Assembly: GCA_963995525.1 (NCBI GenBank)
Contig: CAXEFP010000001.1
Location: 434,001-498,000 of the forward strand
Source: Escarpia spicata
Taxonomy: Eukaryota > Annelida > Polychaeta > Sabellida > Siboglinidae
Reading direction: 5' to 3'
Length of the DNA stretch: 64,000 nt
Position 1 is the first letter of the stretch. Each line of letters starts with the position of its first letter. The position numbers and the translations under genes are program-made. Shown piece after piece: positions 11,603 to 23,833 of the stretch. A model generated the notes under the pieces. It did not search any database. It was given only the letters and a program-made list of their open reading frames with translations, and had not been told where the DNA came from.

Positions 11603-12427
11603 ATTTTAGTATAGTAGTAGTATATTAGTGTAGTAGTATTATAGTAGTATAATAGTAGTATAGTAGTAGGATAGTAGTAGCATAGTAGTATAGTAGCATA
11701 GTAGTATAGTATTATAGTAGTATAGTGGTATAGTAGGATAGTAGTATAGTAGTATAGTAGGGTAGTAGTATAGTAGGATAGTAGTATAGTAGTATAGTAG
11801 TATAGTGGTATAGTAGGATAGTAGTATAGTAGTATAGTAGGATAGTAGTATAGTAGGATAGTAGTATAGTAGGATAGTAGTATAGTAGGATATTAGTATA
11901 GTAGGATAGTAGTATAGTATGATAGTAGTATAGTAGGATAGTAGTATAGTAGGATAGTAGTATAGTAGGATAGTAGTATAGTAGGATAGTAGTATAGTAG
12001 TATAGTAGGATAGTAGTATAGTAGGATAGTAGTATAGTAGGATAGTAGCATAGTAGGATAGTAGGATAGTAGTATAGTAGGATAGTAGTATAGTAGGATA
12101 GTAGTATAGTAGGATAGTAGTATAGTAGTATAGTAAGATAGTAGTATAGTAGGATAGTAGTATAATAGGATAGTAGTATAGTAGGATAGTAGGATAGTAG
12201 TATAGTAGGATAGTAGTATAGTAGGATAGTAGTATAGTAGTATAGTAGGATAGTAGTATAGTAGGATAGTAGTATAGTAGGATAGTAGTATAGTAGGATA
12301 GTAGTATAGTAGGATAGTAGTATAGTAGTATAGTAGGATAGTAGTATAGTAGTATAGTAGTATAGTAGTATAGTAGGAAAGTAGGATAGTAGTATAGTAG
12401 TATAGTAGGATAGTAGTATAGTAGTGT
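11603..12427 (+). repeat. b-linker passing directly into E tract (no h block)
   Basis: The first ~115 bp are a T linker; 8-mers then follow with tagtggtatag and tagtagggtag markers. The h block present after other b-linkers is missing. A ttaggatatt-like gatattag variant lies near 11890. Confidence 0.88.
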
Positions 12428-12937
12428 AGGATGGAGGAGCCATGTGATGTTGAATTTGGAAAGTGTAGGTTGGAGGAGCCATGCTATGTTGGAGTTGGAG
12501 AGTGTAGGAAGGATAAGCCATGTTATGTTGAAGTTGGAGAGTGTGGGATGGAGGAGTCATGCTGTGTTGGAGTTGGAGAGTGTAGTATGGAGGAACCATG
12601 TTATGTTGGAGTTGGAGAGTGTAGGATGGAGGAGCCATGTTATTTTGGAGTTGGAGAGTGCAGTATGGAGGAGCCATGCTATGTTGGAGTTGGAGAGTGT
12701 AGGATGGAGAAGCCATGTTATGTTGAAGTTGGAGAGTGTGGGATGGAGGAGTCATGCTGTGTTGGAGTTGGAGAGTGTAGGATGGAGGAACCATGTTATG
12801 TTGGAGTTGGAGAGTGTAGGATGGAGGAGCCATGTTATTTTGGAGTTGGAGAGTGCAGTATGGAGGAGCCATGCTATGTTGGAGTTGGAGAGTGTAGGAT
12901 GGAGGAGTCATGCTGTGTTGAAGTTGGAGAGTGTAGG
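12428..12937 (+). repeat. 39-mer block H510c
   Basis: Thirteen units. Starts gccatgtgatgttgaatttgg (two changes from the common head) and ends with a gttgaagtt change near 12918 not seen in the 36635 partner. Confidence 0.95.
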
Positions 12938-13818
12938 ATGTTAGTATAGTAGTAGTATATTAGTGTAGTAGTATTATTGTAGTATAGTAGTATTATAGTA
13001 GTATTATAGTAGTAGGATAGTAGTATAGTAGCATAGTAGTATAGTATTATAGTAGTATAGTAATATAGTAGTATAATAGTATGGTAGCATAGTAGTATAG
13101 TAGGATAGTAGTATAGTAGGATAGTAGTATAGTAGGATAGTAGTATAGTAGTATAGTAGGATAGTAGTATAGTAGGATAGTAGTATAGTAGGATAGTAGT
13201 ATAGTAGGATAGTAGTATAGTAGGATAGTAGTATAGTAGGATAGTAGTATAGTAGGATGGTAGTATAGTAGGATAATAGTATAGTAGTATAGTAGTATAG
13301 TAGTATAGTAGGATAGTAGTATAGTAGGATAGTAGTATAGTAGTACAGTAGTATAGTAGTACAGTAGTATAGTAGTATAGTAGGATAGTAGTATAGTAGG
13401 ATAGTAGTATAGAAGGATAGTAGTATAGTAGGATAGTAGTATAGTAGGATAGTAGTATAGTAGGATAGTAGTATAGTAGTATAGTAGTATAGTAAGATAG
13501 TAGTATAGTAGGATAGTAGTATAATAGGATAGTAGGATAGTAGTATAGTAGGATAGTAGTATAGTAGGATAGTAGTATAGTAGTATAGTAGTATAGTAGT
13601 ATAGTAGGATAGTAGTATAGTAGGATAGTAGTATAGTAGGATAGTAGTATAGTAGGATAGTAGTATAGTAGGATAGTAGTATAGTAGTATAGTAGTATAG
13701 TAGGATAGTAGTATAGTAGTATAGTAGGATAGTAGTATAGTAGTATAGTAGTATAGTAGTATAGTAGGATAGTAGGATAGTAGTATAGTAGTATAGTAGG
13801 ATAGTAGTATAGTAGTGT
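12938..13818 (+). repeat. c-linker passing directly into long E tract (no h block)
   Basis: T about 12938-13103 with several attatag variants, then E to 13818. E holds two tacag variants (near 13345 and 13361), agaagg near 13410 and gatggtag near 13257. Confidence 0.88.
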
Positions 13819-14172
13819 AGGATGGAGGAGCCATGTTATGTTGGATTTGGAAAGTGTAGGTTGGAGGAGCCATGCTATGTTGGAGTTGGAGAGTGTAGGA
13901 AGGATAAGCCATGTTATGTTGAAGTTGGAGAGTGTGGGATGGAGGAGTCATGCTGTGTTGGAGTTGGAGAGTGTAGTATGGAGGAACCATGTTATGTTGG
14001 AGTTGGAGAGTGTAGGATGGAGGAGCCATGTTATTTTGGAGTTGGAGAGTGCAGTATGGAGGAGCCATGCTATGTTGGAGTTGGAGAGTGTAGAATGGAG
14101 AAGCCATGTTATGTTGAAGTTGGAGAGTGTGGGATGGAGGAGTCATGCTGTGTTGGAGTTGGAGAGTGTAGG
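13819..14172 (+). repeat. 39-mer block H354c
   Basis: Nine units. Carries gtagaatgg near 14092, shared with the 38010 block. Confidence 0.95.
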
Positions 14173-14557
14173 ATGTTAGTATAGTAGTAGTATATTAGTG
14201 TAGTAGTATTATAGTAGTATAGTAGTAGTATAGTAGTAGGATAGTAGTAGCATAGTAGTATAGTAGCATAGTAGTATAGTATTATAGTAATATAGTAGTA
14301 TAGTAGTATAATAGTATAGTAGCATAGTAGTATAGTAGGATGGAGGAGCCATGTTATGTTGGAGTTGGAGTGTGTAGGATGGAGGAGCCATGTTATGTTG
14401 GAGTTGGAGAGTGCAGTATGGAGGAGCAATGCTATGTTGGTGTATAGTAGTATAGTAGTATGGTAGTATAGTAGTACAGTAGTATAGTAGTATAGTAGGA
14501 TAGTAGTATAGTAGGATAGTAGTATAGTAGGATAGTAGGATAGTAGTATAGTAGTGT
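14173..14557 (+). repeat. c-linker, h block and short E tract
   Basis: T 14173-14336, h 14337-14443, E 14444-14557. The partner T at 38364 is 16 bp longer. E has tatggtag near 14459 and tacag near 14477. Confidence 0.9.
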
Positions 14558-14911
14558 AGGATGGAGGAGCCATGTTATGTTGAATTTGGAAAGTGTAGGT
14601 TGGAGGAGCCATGCTATGTTGGAGTTGGAGAGTGTAGGAAGGATAAGCCATGTTATGTTGAAGTTGGAGAGTGTGGGATGGAGGAGTCATGCTGTGTTGG
14701 AGTTGGAGAGTGTAGGATGGAGGAACCATGTTATGTTGGAGTTGGAGAGTGTAGGATGGAGGAGCCATGTTATTTTGGAGTTGGAGAGTGCAGTATGGAG
14801 GAGCCATGCTATGTTGGAGTTGGAGAGTGTAGGATGGAGAAGCCATGTTATGTTGAAGTTGGAGAGTGTGGGATGGAGGAGTCATGCTGTGTTGGAGTTG
14901 GAGAGTGTAGG
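14558..14911 (+). repeat. 39-mer block H354b
   Basis: Nine units starting with gttatgttgaatttgg, a head shared only with 38765. Confidence 0.95.
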
Positions 14912-15656
14912 ATTTTAGTATAGTAGTAGTATATTAGTGTAGTAGTATTATAGTAGTATAATAGTAGTATAGTAGTAGGACAGTAGTAGCATAGTAGTAT
15001 AGTAGCATAGTAGTATAGTATTATAGTAGTATAGTAGTATAGTGGTATAGTAGGATAGTAGTATAGTAGTATAGTAGGGTAGTAGTATAGTAGGATAGTA
15101 GGATAGTAGTATAGTAGGATAGTGGTATAGTAGGATAGTAGTATAGTAGTATAGTAGTATAGTAGGATAGTAGTATAGTAGGATAGTAGTATAGTAGGAT
15201 AGTAGTATAGTAGGATAGTAGTATAGTAGGATAGTAGTATAGTAGGATAGTAGTATAGTAGGGTAGTAGTATAGTAGTATAGTAGGATAGTAGGATAGTA
15301 GGATAGTAGTATAGTAGGATAGTAGTATAGTAGGATAGTAGTATAGTAGGATAGTAGTATAGTAGTATAGTAAGATAGTAGTATAGTAGGATAGTAGTAT
15401 AATAGGATAGTAGTATAGTAGGATAGTAGGATAGTAGTATAGTAGGATAGTAGTATAGTAGGATAGTAGTATAGTAGTATAGTAGGATAGTAGTATAGTA
15501 GGATAGTAGTATAGTAGGATAGTAGTATAGTAGGATAGTAGTATAGTAGGATAGTATTATAGTAGGATAGTAGTATAGTAGTATAGTAGTATAGTAGTAT
15601 AGTAGGATAGTAGGATAGTAGTATAGTAGTATAGTAGGATAGTAGTATAGTAGTGT
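14912..15656 (+). repeat. b-linker passing directly into E tract (no h block)
   Basis: T has aggacagtag near 14987, shared with the linkers at 39119 and 45487. E has tagtagggtag markers near 15075 and 15260 and the taagat/ataata pair. Confidence 0.88.
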
Positions 15657-16166
15657 AGGATGGAGGAGCCATGTGATGTTGGATTTGGAAAGTGTAGGTT
15701 GGAGGAGCCATGCTATGTTGGAGTTGGAGAGTGTAGGAAGGATAAGCCATGTTATGTTGAAGTTGGAGAGTGTGGGATGGAGGAGTCATGCTGTGTTGGA
15801 GTTGGAGAGTGTAGTATGGAGGAACCATGTTATGTTGGAGTTGGAGAGTGTAGGATGGAGGAGCCATGTTATTTTGGAGTTGGAGAGTGCAGTATGGAGG
15901 AGCCATGCTATGTTGGAGTTGGAGAGTGTAGGATGGAGAAGCCATGTTATGTTGAAGTTGGAGAGTGTGGGATGGAGGAGTCATGCTGTGTTGGAGTTGG
16001 AGAGTGTAGGATGGAGGAACCATGTTATGTTGGAGTTGGAGAGTGTAGGATGGAGGAGCCATGTTATTTTGGAGTTGGAGAGTGCAGTATGGAGGAGCCA
16101 TGCTATGTTGGAGTTGGAGAGTGTAGGATGGAGGAGTCATGCTGTGTTGGAGTTGGAGAGTGTAGG
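15657..16166 (+). repeat. 39-mer block H510c
   Basis: Thirteen units with a gccatgtgatgttgg head, shared with 22045, 39840 and 46240. Confidence 0.95.
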
Positions 16167-16639
16167 ATGTTAGTATAGTAGTAGTATATTAGTGTAGTAG
16201 TATTATTGTAGTATAGTAGTATTATAGTAGTAGGATAGTAGTAGCATAGTAGTATAGTAGCATAGTAGTATAGTATTATAGTAGTATAGTAATATAGTAG
16301 TATAATAGTATGGTAGCATAGTAGTATAGTAGGATGGAGGAGCCATGTTATGTTGGAGTTGGAGTGTGTAGGATGGAGGAGCCATGTTATGTTGGAGTTG
16401 GAGAGTGCAGTATGGAGGAGCAATGCTATGTTGGTGTATAGTAGTATAGTAGTATAGTAGTATAGTAGTATAGTAGTACAGTAGTATAGTAGTATAGTAG
16501 GATAGTAGTATAGTAGGATAGTAGTATAGTAGGATAGTAGTATAGTAGGATAGTAGTATAGTAGGATAGTAGTATAGTAGGATAGTAGTATAGTAGTATA
16601 GTAGTATAGTAAGATAGTAGTATAGTAGTATAGTAGTGT
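16167..16639 (+). repeat. c-linker, h block and short E tract
   Basis: T 16167-16330, h 16331-16437, E 16438-16639. The first large duplication stops matching its 24-kb partner after the h block. Confidence 0.9.
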
Positions 16640-16993
16640 AGGATGGAGGAGCCATGTTATGTTGGATTTGGAAAGTGTAGGTTGGAGGAGCCATGCTATG
16701 TTGGAGTTGGAGAGTGTAGGAAGGATAAGCCATGTTATGTTGAAGTTGGAGAGTGTGGGATGGAGGGGTCATGCTGTGTTGGAGTTGGAGAGTGTAGGAT
16801 GGAGGAACCATGTTATGTTGGAGTTGGAGTGTGTAGGATGGAGGAGCCATGTTATTTTGGAGTTGGAGAGTGCAGTATGGAGGAGCCATGCTATGTTGGA
16901 GTTGGAGAGTGTAGGATGGAGAAGCCATGTTATGTTGAAGTTGGAGAGTGTGGGATGGAGGAGTCATGCTGTGTTGGAGTTGGAGAGTGTAGG
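16640..16993 (+). repeat. 39-mer block H354a
   Basis: Nine units; private gaggggtcatg near 16765. Starts a further H354a -> H358 -> H770 trio, 13.6 kb from the one at 3004. Confidence 0.95.
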
Positions 16994-17586
16994 ATTTTAG
17001 TAGAGTAGTAGTATATTAGTGTAATAGTATTATAGTAGTATAATAGTAGTATAGTAGTAGGATAGTAGTAGCATAGTAGTATAGTAGGATAGTAGTATAG
17101 TAATATAGAAGTATAGTAGTATAATAGTATAGTAGCATAGTAGTATAGTTGGATGGAGGAGCCATGTTATGTTGGAGTTGGAGTGTGTAGGATGGAGGAG
17201 CCATGTTATGTTGGAGTTGGAGAGTGCAGTATGGAGGAGCAATGCTATGTTGGTGTATAGTAGTATAGTAGTATAGTAGTATAGTAGTATAGTAGTATAG
17301 TAGGATAGTAGGATAGTAGTATAGTAGTATAGTAGTATAGTAGGATAGTAGTATAGTAGAATAGTAGGATAGTAGTATAGAAGGATAGTAGTATAGTAGG
17401 ATAGTAGTATAGTAGGATAGTAGTATAGTAGGATAGTAGTATAGTAGGATTGTAGTATAGTAGGATAATAGTATAGTATTATAGTATTATAGTATTATAG
17501 TAGTATAGTAGTATAGTAGTATAGTAGGATAGTAGTATAGTAGGATAGTAGTATAGTAGTATAGTAGGATAGTAGTATAGTAGTGT
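16994..17586 (+). repeat. a-linker, h block and E tract
   Basis: T 16994-17150, where one of the usual tagcatag steps reads taggatag; h 17151-17256; E 17257-17586 with gaatag, agaagg, ggattg and three tagtatta units. Confidence 0.9.
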
Positions 17587-17944
17587 AGGATGGAGTAGCC
17601 ATGTTATGTTGGATTTGGAAAGTGTAGGTTGGAGGAGCCATGCTATGTTGGAGTTGGAGAGTGTAGGAAGGATAAGCCATGTTATGTTGAAGTTGGAGAG
17701 TGTGGGATGGAGGAGTCATGCTGTGTTGGAGTTGGAGAGTGTAGGATGGAGGAACCATGTTATGTTGGAGTTGGAGAGTGTAGGATGGAGGAGCCATGTT
17801 ATTTTGGAGTTGGAGAGTGCAGTATGGAGGAGCCATGCTATGTTGGAGTTGGAGAGTGTGGGATGGAGGAGCCATGCTGTGTTGGAGTTGGAGAGTGTAG
17901 GATGGAGGAGCCAGGCTATGTTGGGGTTGGAGTGTGTAGGATGG
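17587..17944 (+). repeat. 39-mer block H358 (gagtagcc start)
   Basis: Same structure as 3951 and 7085, early in-frame tag included. Confidence 0.95.
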
Positions 17945-19052
17945 TATTATAGTATTATAGTATTATAATATAGTAGTATAGTAGTATTGTAGGATGGAGG
18001 AGCCGTGTTATGTTGGAGTTGGAGAGTGTAGGATGGAGGAGCCATGTTATGTTGGAGTTGGAGAGTGCAGTATGGAGGAGCAATGCTATGTTGGTGTATA
18101 GTAGTATAGTAGTAAAGTAGTATAGTAGGATAGTATTATTGTAGTATAGTAGTAGTATAGTAGTAGGATAGTAGTAGCATAGTAGTATAGTAGCATGGTA
18201 GTATAGTATTATAGTAGTATAGTAATATAGTAGTATAATAGTATGGTAGCATAGTAGTATAGTAGGATGGAGGAGCCATGTTATGTTGGAGTTGGAGTGT
18301 GTAGGATGGAGGAGCCATGTTATGTTGGAGTTGGAGAGTGCAGTATGGAGGAGCAATGCTATGTTGGTGTATAGTAGTATAGTAGTATAGTAGTATAGTA
18401 GTATAGTAGTATAGTGGTATAGTAGGATAGTAGTATAGTAGGATAGTAGTATAGTAGGATAGTAGTATAGTAGGATAGTAGTATAGTAGGATAGTAGTAT
18501 AGTAGGATAGTAGTATAGTAGGATAGTAGTATAGTAGTATAGTAGTATAGTAGGATAGTAGTATAGTAGGATAGTAGTATAGTAGGATAGTAGTATAGTA
18601 GGATAGTAGTATAGTAGGATAGTAGTATAGTATGATAGTAGTATAGTAGGATAGTAGTATAGTAGGATAGTAGTATAGTAGGATAGTAGTATAGTAGTAT
18701 AGTAAGATAGTAGTATAGTAGGATAGTAGTATAGTAGTATAGTAGGATAGTAGTATAGTAGGATAGTAGTATAGTAGGATAGTAGTATAGTAGTATAGTA
18801 GGATAGTAGTATAGTAGGATAGTAGTATAGTAGGATAGTAGTATAGTAGGATAGTAGTATAGTAGGATAGTAGTATAGTAGGATAGTAGTATAGTAGGAT
18901 AGTAGTATAGTAGGATAGTAGTATAGTAGTATAGTAGGATAGTAGTATAGTAGTATAGTAGTACAGTAGTATAGTAGTATAGTAGTATCGTAGTATAGTA
19001 GGATAGTAGGATAGTAGTATAGTAGTATAGTAGGATAGTAGTATAGTAGTGT
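17945..19052 (+). repeat. U, n, T, h and long E tract
   Basis: U 17945-17990, n 17991-18097, T 18098-18263 (one agtaaagtag variant near 18115), h 18264-18370, E 18371-19052 with one atgatag variant near 18632 and tacag and tatcg near the right end. Confidence 0.9.
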
Positions 19053-19822
19053 AGGATGGAGGAGCCATGTTATGTTGGATTTGGAAAGTGTAGGTTGGAG
19101 GAGCCATGCTATGTTTGAGTTGGAGAGTGTAGGAAGGATAAGCCATGTTATGTTGAAGTTGGAGAGTGTGGGATGGAGGAGTCATGCTGTGTTGGAGTTG
19201 GAGAGTGTAGTATGGAGGAACCATGTTATGTTGGAGTTGGAGAGTGTAGGATGGAGGAGCCATGTAATTTTGGAGTTGGAGAGTGCAGTATGGAGGAGCC
19301 ATGCTATGATGGAGTTGGAGATTGTAGGATGGAGAAGCCATGTTATGTTGAAGTTGGAGAGTGTGGGATGGAGGAGTCATGCTGTGTTGGAGTTGGAGAG
19401 TGTAGGATGGAGGAACCATGTTATGTTGGAGTTGGAGAGTGTAGGATGGAGGAGCCATGTTATTTTGGAGTTGGAGAGTGCAGTATGGAGGAGCCATGCT
19501 ATGTTGGATTTGGAGAGTGTAGGATGGAGAAGCCATGTTATGTTGAAGTTGGAGAGTGTGGGATGGAGGAGTCATGCTGTGTTGGAGTTGGAGAGTGTAG
19601 GATGGAGGAACCATGTTATGTTGGAGTTGGAGAGTGTAGGATGGAGGAGCCATGTTATTTTGGAGTTGGAGAGTGCAGTATGGAGGAGCCATGCTATGTT
19701 GGAGTTGGAGAGTGTAGGATGGAGAAGCCATGTTATGTTGGAGTTGGAGTGTGTAGGATGGAGGAGCCATGTTATGTTGGAGTTGGAGAGTGCAGTATGG
19801 AGGAGCAATGCTATGTTGGTGT
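19053..19822 (+). repeat. 39-mer block H770
   Basis: Three cycles and fused h tail, with all private marks of the 5441 block. First of a tandem pair. Confidence 0.95.
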
Positions 19823-20600
19823 ATAGTAGTATAGTATTATAGTAGTATAGTAGTATAGTGGTATAGTAGGATAGTAGTATAGTAGTATAGTAGGGTAGTA
19901 GTATAGTAGGATAGTAGTATAGTAGTATAGTAGGATAGTAGTATAGTAGTATAGTAGGATAGTAGTATAGTAGGATAGTAGTATAGTAGGATAGTAGTAT
20001 AGTAGGATAGTAGTATAGTAGGATAGTAGTATAGTAGGATAGTAGTATAGTAGGATAGTAGTATAGTAGGATAGTAGTATAGTAGGATAGTAGTATAGTA
20101 GGATAGTAGTATAGTAGTATAGTAGGATAGTAGGATAGTAGGATAGTAGTATAGTAGGAAAGTAGTATAGTAGGATAGTAGTATAGTAGGATAGTAGTAT
20201 AGTAGTATAGTAAGATAGTAGTATAGTAGGATAGTAGTATAATAGGATAGTAGTATAGTAGGATAGTAGGATAGTAGTATAGTAGTATAGTAGGATAGTA
20301 GTATAGTAGGATAGTAGTATAGTAGGATAGTAGTATAGTAGTATAGTAGGATAGTAGTATAGTAGGATAGTAGTATAGTAGGATAGTAGTATAGTAGGAT
20401 AGTAGTATAGTAGGATAGTAGTATAGTAGGATAGTAGTATAGTAGGATAGTAGTATAGTAGGATAGTAGTATAGTAGTATAGTAGGATAGTAGTATAGTA
20501 GTATAGTAGTACAGTAGTATAGTAGTATAGTAGTATCGTAGTATAGTAGGATAGTAGGATAGTAGTATAGTAGTATAGTAGGATAGTAGTATAGTAGTGT
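19823..20600 (+). repeat. E tract, 778 bp
   Basis: Begins with a tagtatta unit and tagtggtatag and tagtagggtag markers, otherwise typical of tracts after b-linkers; this suggests a recombinant junction at its left end. Holds gaaagtag near 20158, taagat/ataata, tacag and tatcg. Confidence 0.92.
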
Positions 20601-21370
20601 AGGATGGAGGAGCCATGTTATGTTGGATTTGGAAAGTGTAGGTTGGAGGAGCCATGCTATGTTTGAGTTGGAGAGTGTAGGAAGGATAAGCCATGTTATG
20701 TTGAAGTTGGAGAGTGTGGGATGGAGGAGTCATGCTGTGTTGGAGTTGGAGAGTGTAGTATGGAGGAACCATGTTATGTTGGAGTTGGAGAGTGTAGGAT
20801 GGAGGAGCCATGTAATTTTGGAGTTGGAGAGTGCAGTATGGAGGAGCCATGCTATGATGGAGTTGGAGATTGTAGGATGGAGAAGCCATGTTATGTTGAA
20901 GTTGGAGAGTGTGGGATGGAGGAGTCATGCTGTGTTGGAGTTGGAGAGTGTAGGATGGAGGAACCATGTTATGTTGGAGTTGGAGAGTGTAGGATGGAGG
21001 AGCCATGTTATTTTGGAGTTGGAGAGTGCAGTATGGAGGAGCCATGCTATGTTGGATTTGGAGAGTGTAGGATGGAGAAGCCATGTTATGTTGAAGTTGG
21101 AGAGTGTGGGATGGAGGAGTCATGCTGTGTTGGAGTTGGAGAGTGTAGGATGGAGGAACCATGTTATGTTGGAGTTGGAGAGTGTAGGATGGAGGAGCCA
21201 TGTTATTTTGGAGTTGGAGAGTGCAGTATGGAGGAGCCATGCTATGTTGGAGTTGGAGAGTGTAGGATGGAGAAGCCATGTTATGTTGGAGTTGGAGTGT
21301 GTAGGATGGAGGAGCCATGTTATGTTGGAGTTGGAGAGTGCAGTATGGAGGAGCAATGCTATGTTGGTGT
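20601..21370 (+). repeat. 39-mer block H770
   Basis: Second of the tandem pair; I see no difference from 19053-19822 in the reading-frame translation. Confidence 0.95.
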
Positions 21371-22044
21371 ATAGTAGTATAGTATTATAGTAGTATAGTA
21401 GTATAGTGGTATAGTAGGATAGTAGTATAGTAGTATAGTAGGGTAGTAGTATAGTAGGATAGTAGTATAGTAGTATAGTAGGATAGTAGTATAGTAGTAT
21501 AGTAGGATAGTAGTATAGTAGGATAGTAGTATAGTAGGATAGTAGTATAGTAGGATAGTAGTATAGTAGGATAGTAGTATAGTAGGATAGTAGTATAGTA
21601 GGATAGTAGTATAGTAGGATAGTAGTATAGTAGGATAGTAGTATAGTAGGATAGTAGTATAGTAGTATAGTAGGATAGTAGGATAGTAGGATAGTAGTAT
21701 AGTAGGAAAGTAGTATAGTAGGATAGTAGTATAGTAGGATAGTAGTATAGTAGTATAGTAAGATAGTAGTATAGTAGGATAGTAGTATAATAGGATAGTA
21801 GTATAGTAGGATAGTAGGATAGTAGTATATTAGGATAGTAGTATAGTAGGATAGTAGTATAGTAGTATAGTAGGATAGTAGTATAGTAGGATAGTAGTAT
21901 AGTAGGATAGTAGTATAGTAGGATAGTAGTATAATAGGATAGTAGTATAGTAGGATAGTAGTATAGTAGTATAGTAGTATAGTAGTATAGTAGGATAGTA
22001 GGATAGTAGTATAGTAGTATAGTAGGATAGTAGTATAGTAGTGT
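21371..22044 (+). repeat. E tract, 674 bp
   Basis: Left part copies 19823 onwards, including gaaagtag near 21706. The right part lacks the tatcg variant and resembles tracts before H510c. Confidence 0.92.
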
Positions 22045-22554
22045 AGGATGGAGGAGCCATGTGATGTTGGATTTGGAAAGTGTAGGTTGGAGGAGCCATG
22101 CTATGTTGGAGTTGGAGAGTGTAGGAAGGATAAGCCATGTTATGTTGAAGTTGGAGAGTGTGGGATGGAGGAGTCATGCTGTGTTGGAGTTGGAGAGTGT
22201 AGTATGGAGGAACCATGTTATGTTGGAGTTGGAGAGTGTAGGATGGAGGAGCCATGTTATTTTGGAGTTGGAGAGTGCAGTATGGAGGAGCCATGCTATG
22301 TTGGAGTTGGAGAGTGTAGGATGGAGAAGCCATGTTATGTTGAAGTTGGAGAGTGTGGGATGGAGGAGTCATGCTGTGTTGGAGTTGGAGAGTGTAGGAT
22401 GGAGGAACCATGTTATGTTGGAGTTGGAGAGTGTAGGATGGAGGAGCCATGTTATTTTGGAGTTGGAGAGTGCAGTATGGAGGAGCCATGCTATGTTGGA
22501 GTTGGAGAGTGTAGGATGGAGGAGTCATGCTGTGTTGGAGTTGGAGAGTGTAGG
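22045..22554 (+). repeat. 39-mer block H510c
   Basis: Thirteen units with the gtgatgttgg head. Confidence 0.95.
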
Positions 22555-23323
22555 ATGTTAGTATAGTAGTAGTATATTAGTGTAGTAGTATTATTGTAGT
22601 ATAGTAGTATTATAGTAGTAGGATAGTAGTAGCATAGTAGTATAGTAGCATAGTAGTATAGTATTATAGTAGTATAGTAATATAGTAGTATAATAGTATG
22701 GTAGCATAGTAGTATAGTAGGATGGAGGAGCCATGTTATGTTGGAGTTGGAGTGTGTAGGATGGAGGAGCCATGTTATGTTGGAGTTGGAGAGTGCAGTA
22801 TGGAGGAGCAATGCTATGTTGGTGTATAGTAGTATAGTAGTATAGTAGTATAGTAGTATAGTAGTACAGTAGTATAGTAGTATAGTAGGATAGTAGTATA
22901 GTAGGATAGTAGTATAGTAGGATAGTAGTATAGTAGGATAGTAGTATAGTAGGATAGTAGTATAGTAGGATAGTAGTATAGTAGTATAGTAAGATAGTAG
23001 TATAGTAGGATAGTAGTATAATAGGATAGTAGTATAGTAGTATAGTAGGATAGTAGTATAGTAGGATAGTAGTATAGTAGGATAGTAGTATAGTAGTATA
23101 GTAGGATAGTAGTATAGTAGGATAGTAGTATAGTAGGATAGTAGTATAGTAGGATAGTAGTATAGTAGGATAGTAGTATAGTAGTATAGTAGTATAGTAG
23201 GATAGTAGTATAGTAGTATAGTAGGATAGTAGTATAGTAGTATAGTAGTATAGTAGTATAGTAGGATAGTAGGATAGTAGTATAGTAGTATAGTAGTATA
23301 GTAGGATAGTAGTATAGTAGTGT
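22555..23323 (+). repeat. c-linker, h block and E tract
   Basis: T 22555-22718, h 22719-22825, E 22826-23323. One tacag near 22867 and the taagat/ataata pair near 22990. Confidence 0.9.
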
Positions 23324-23833
23324 AGGATGGAGGAGCCATGTTATGTTGGATTTGGAAAGTGTAGGTTGGAGGAGCCATGCTATGTTGGAGTTGGAGAGTG
23401 TAGGAAGGATAAGCCATGTTATGTTGAAGTTGGAGAGTGTGGGATGGAGGAGTCATGCTGTGTTGGAGTTGGAGAGTGTAGTATGGAGGAACCATGTTAT
23501 GTTGGAGTTGGAGAGTGTAGGATGGAGGAGCCATGTTATTTTGGAGTTGGAGAGTGCAGTATGGAGGAGCCATGCTATGTTGGAGTTGGAGAGTGTAGGA
23601 TGGAGAAGCCATGTTATGTTGAAGTTGGAGAGTGTGGGATGAAGGAGTCATGCTGTGTTGGAGTTGGAGAGTGTAGGATGGAGGAACCATGTTATGTTGG
23701 AGTTGGAGAGTGTAGGATGGAGGAGCCATGTTATTTTGGAGTTGGAGAGTGCAGTATGGAGGAGCCATGCTATGTTGGAGTTGGAGAGTGTAGGATGGAG
23801 GAGTCATGCTGTGTTGGAGTTGGAGAGTGTAGG
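23324..23833 (+). repeat. 39-mer block H510c with gatgaagg
   Basis: Thirteen units. The head is of the gttatg type and the second cycle has gatgaagg near 23639, both marks of H575. It looks like an H575 left part joined to an H510c right part. Confidence 0.93.

Larger units (their letters stand above)
1..16437. repeat. Large duplication, copy 1 (partner 24085-40620)
   Basis: The order and lengths of main blocks 1-15 repeat as blocks 22-36. Corresponding block starts are 24100, 24092, 24052, 24036, 24223, 24247, 24255, 24247, 24207, 24191, 24207 and 24183 bp apart. Apart from one 195-bp change (6333-6491 against 30369-30722) all offset changes are multiples of 8. Private variants are shared, such as gcaatactatg at 7846 and 32085, and gttgaatttgg at about 14580 and 38787. 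The left edge lies at or before the window start. Confidence 0.9.
19053..22044. repeat. 1548-bp tandem duplication (two H770 + E modules)
   Basis: H770 at 19053 and at 20601 are 1548 bp apart. Both are followed by E tracts that begin with tagtattatagtag, then tatagtggtatag and tagtagggtag markers. The second tract is 104 bp (13 units) shorter. This pair has no counterpart in the other large copies, where a single H770 occurs. Confidence 0.88.
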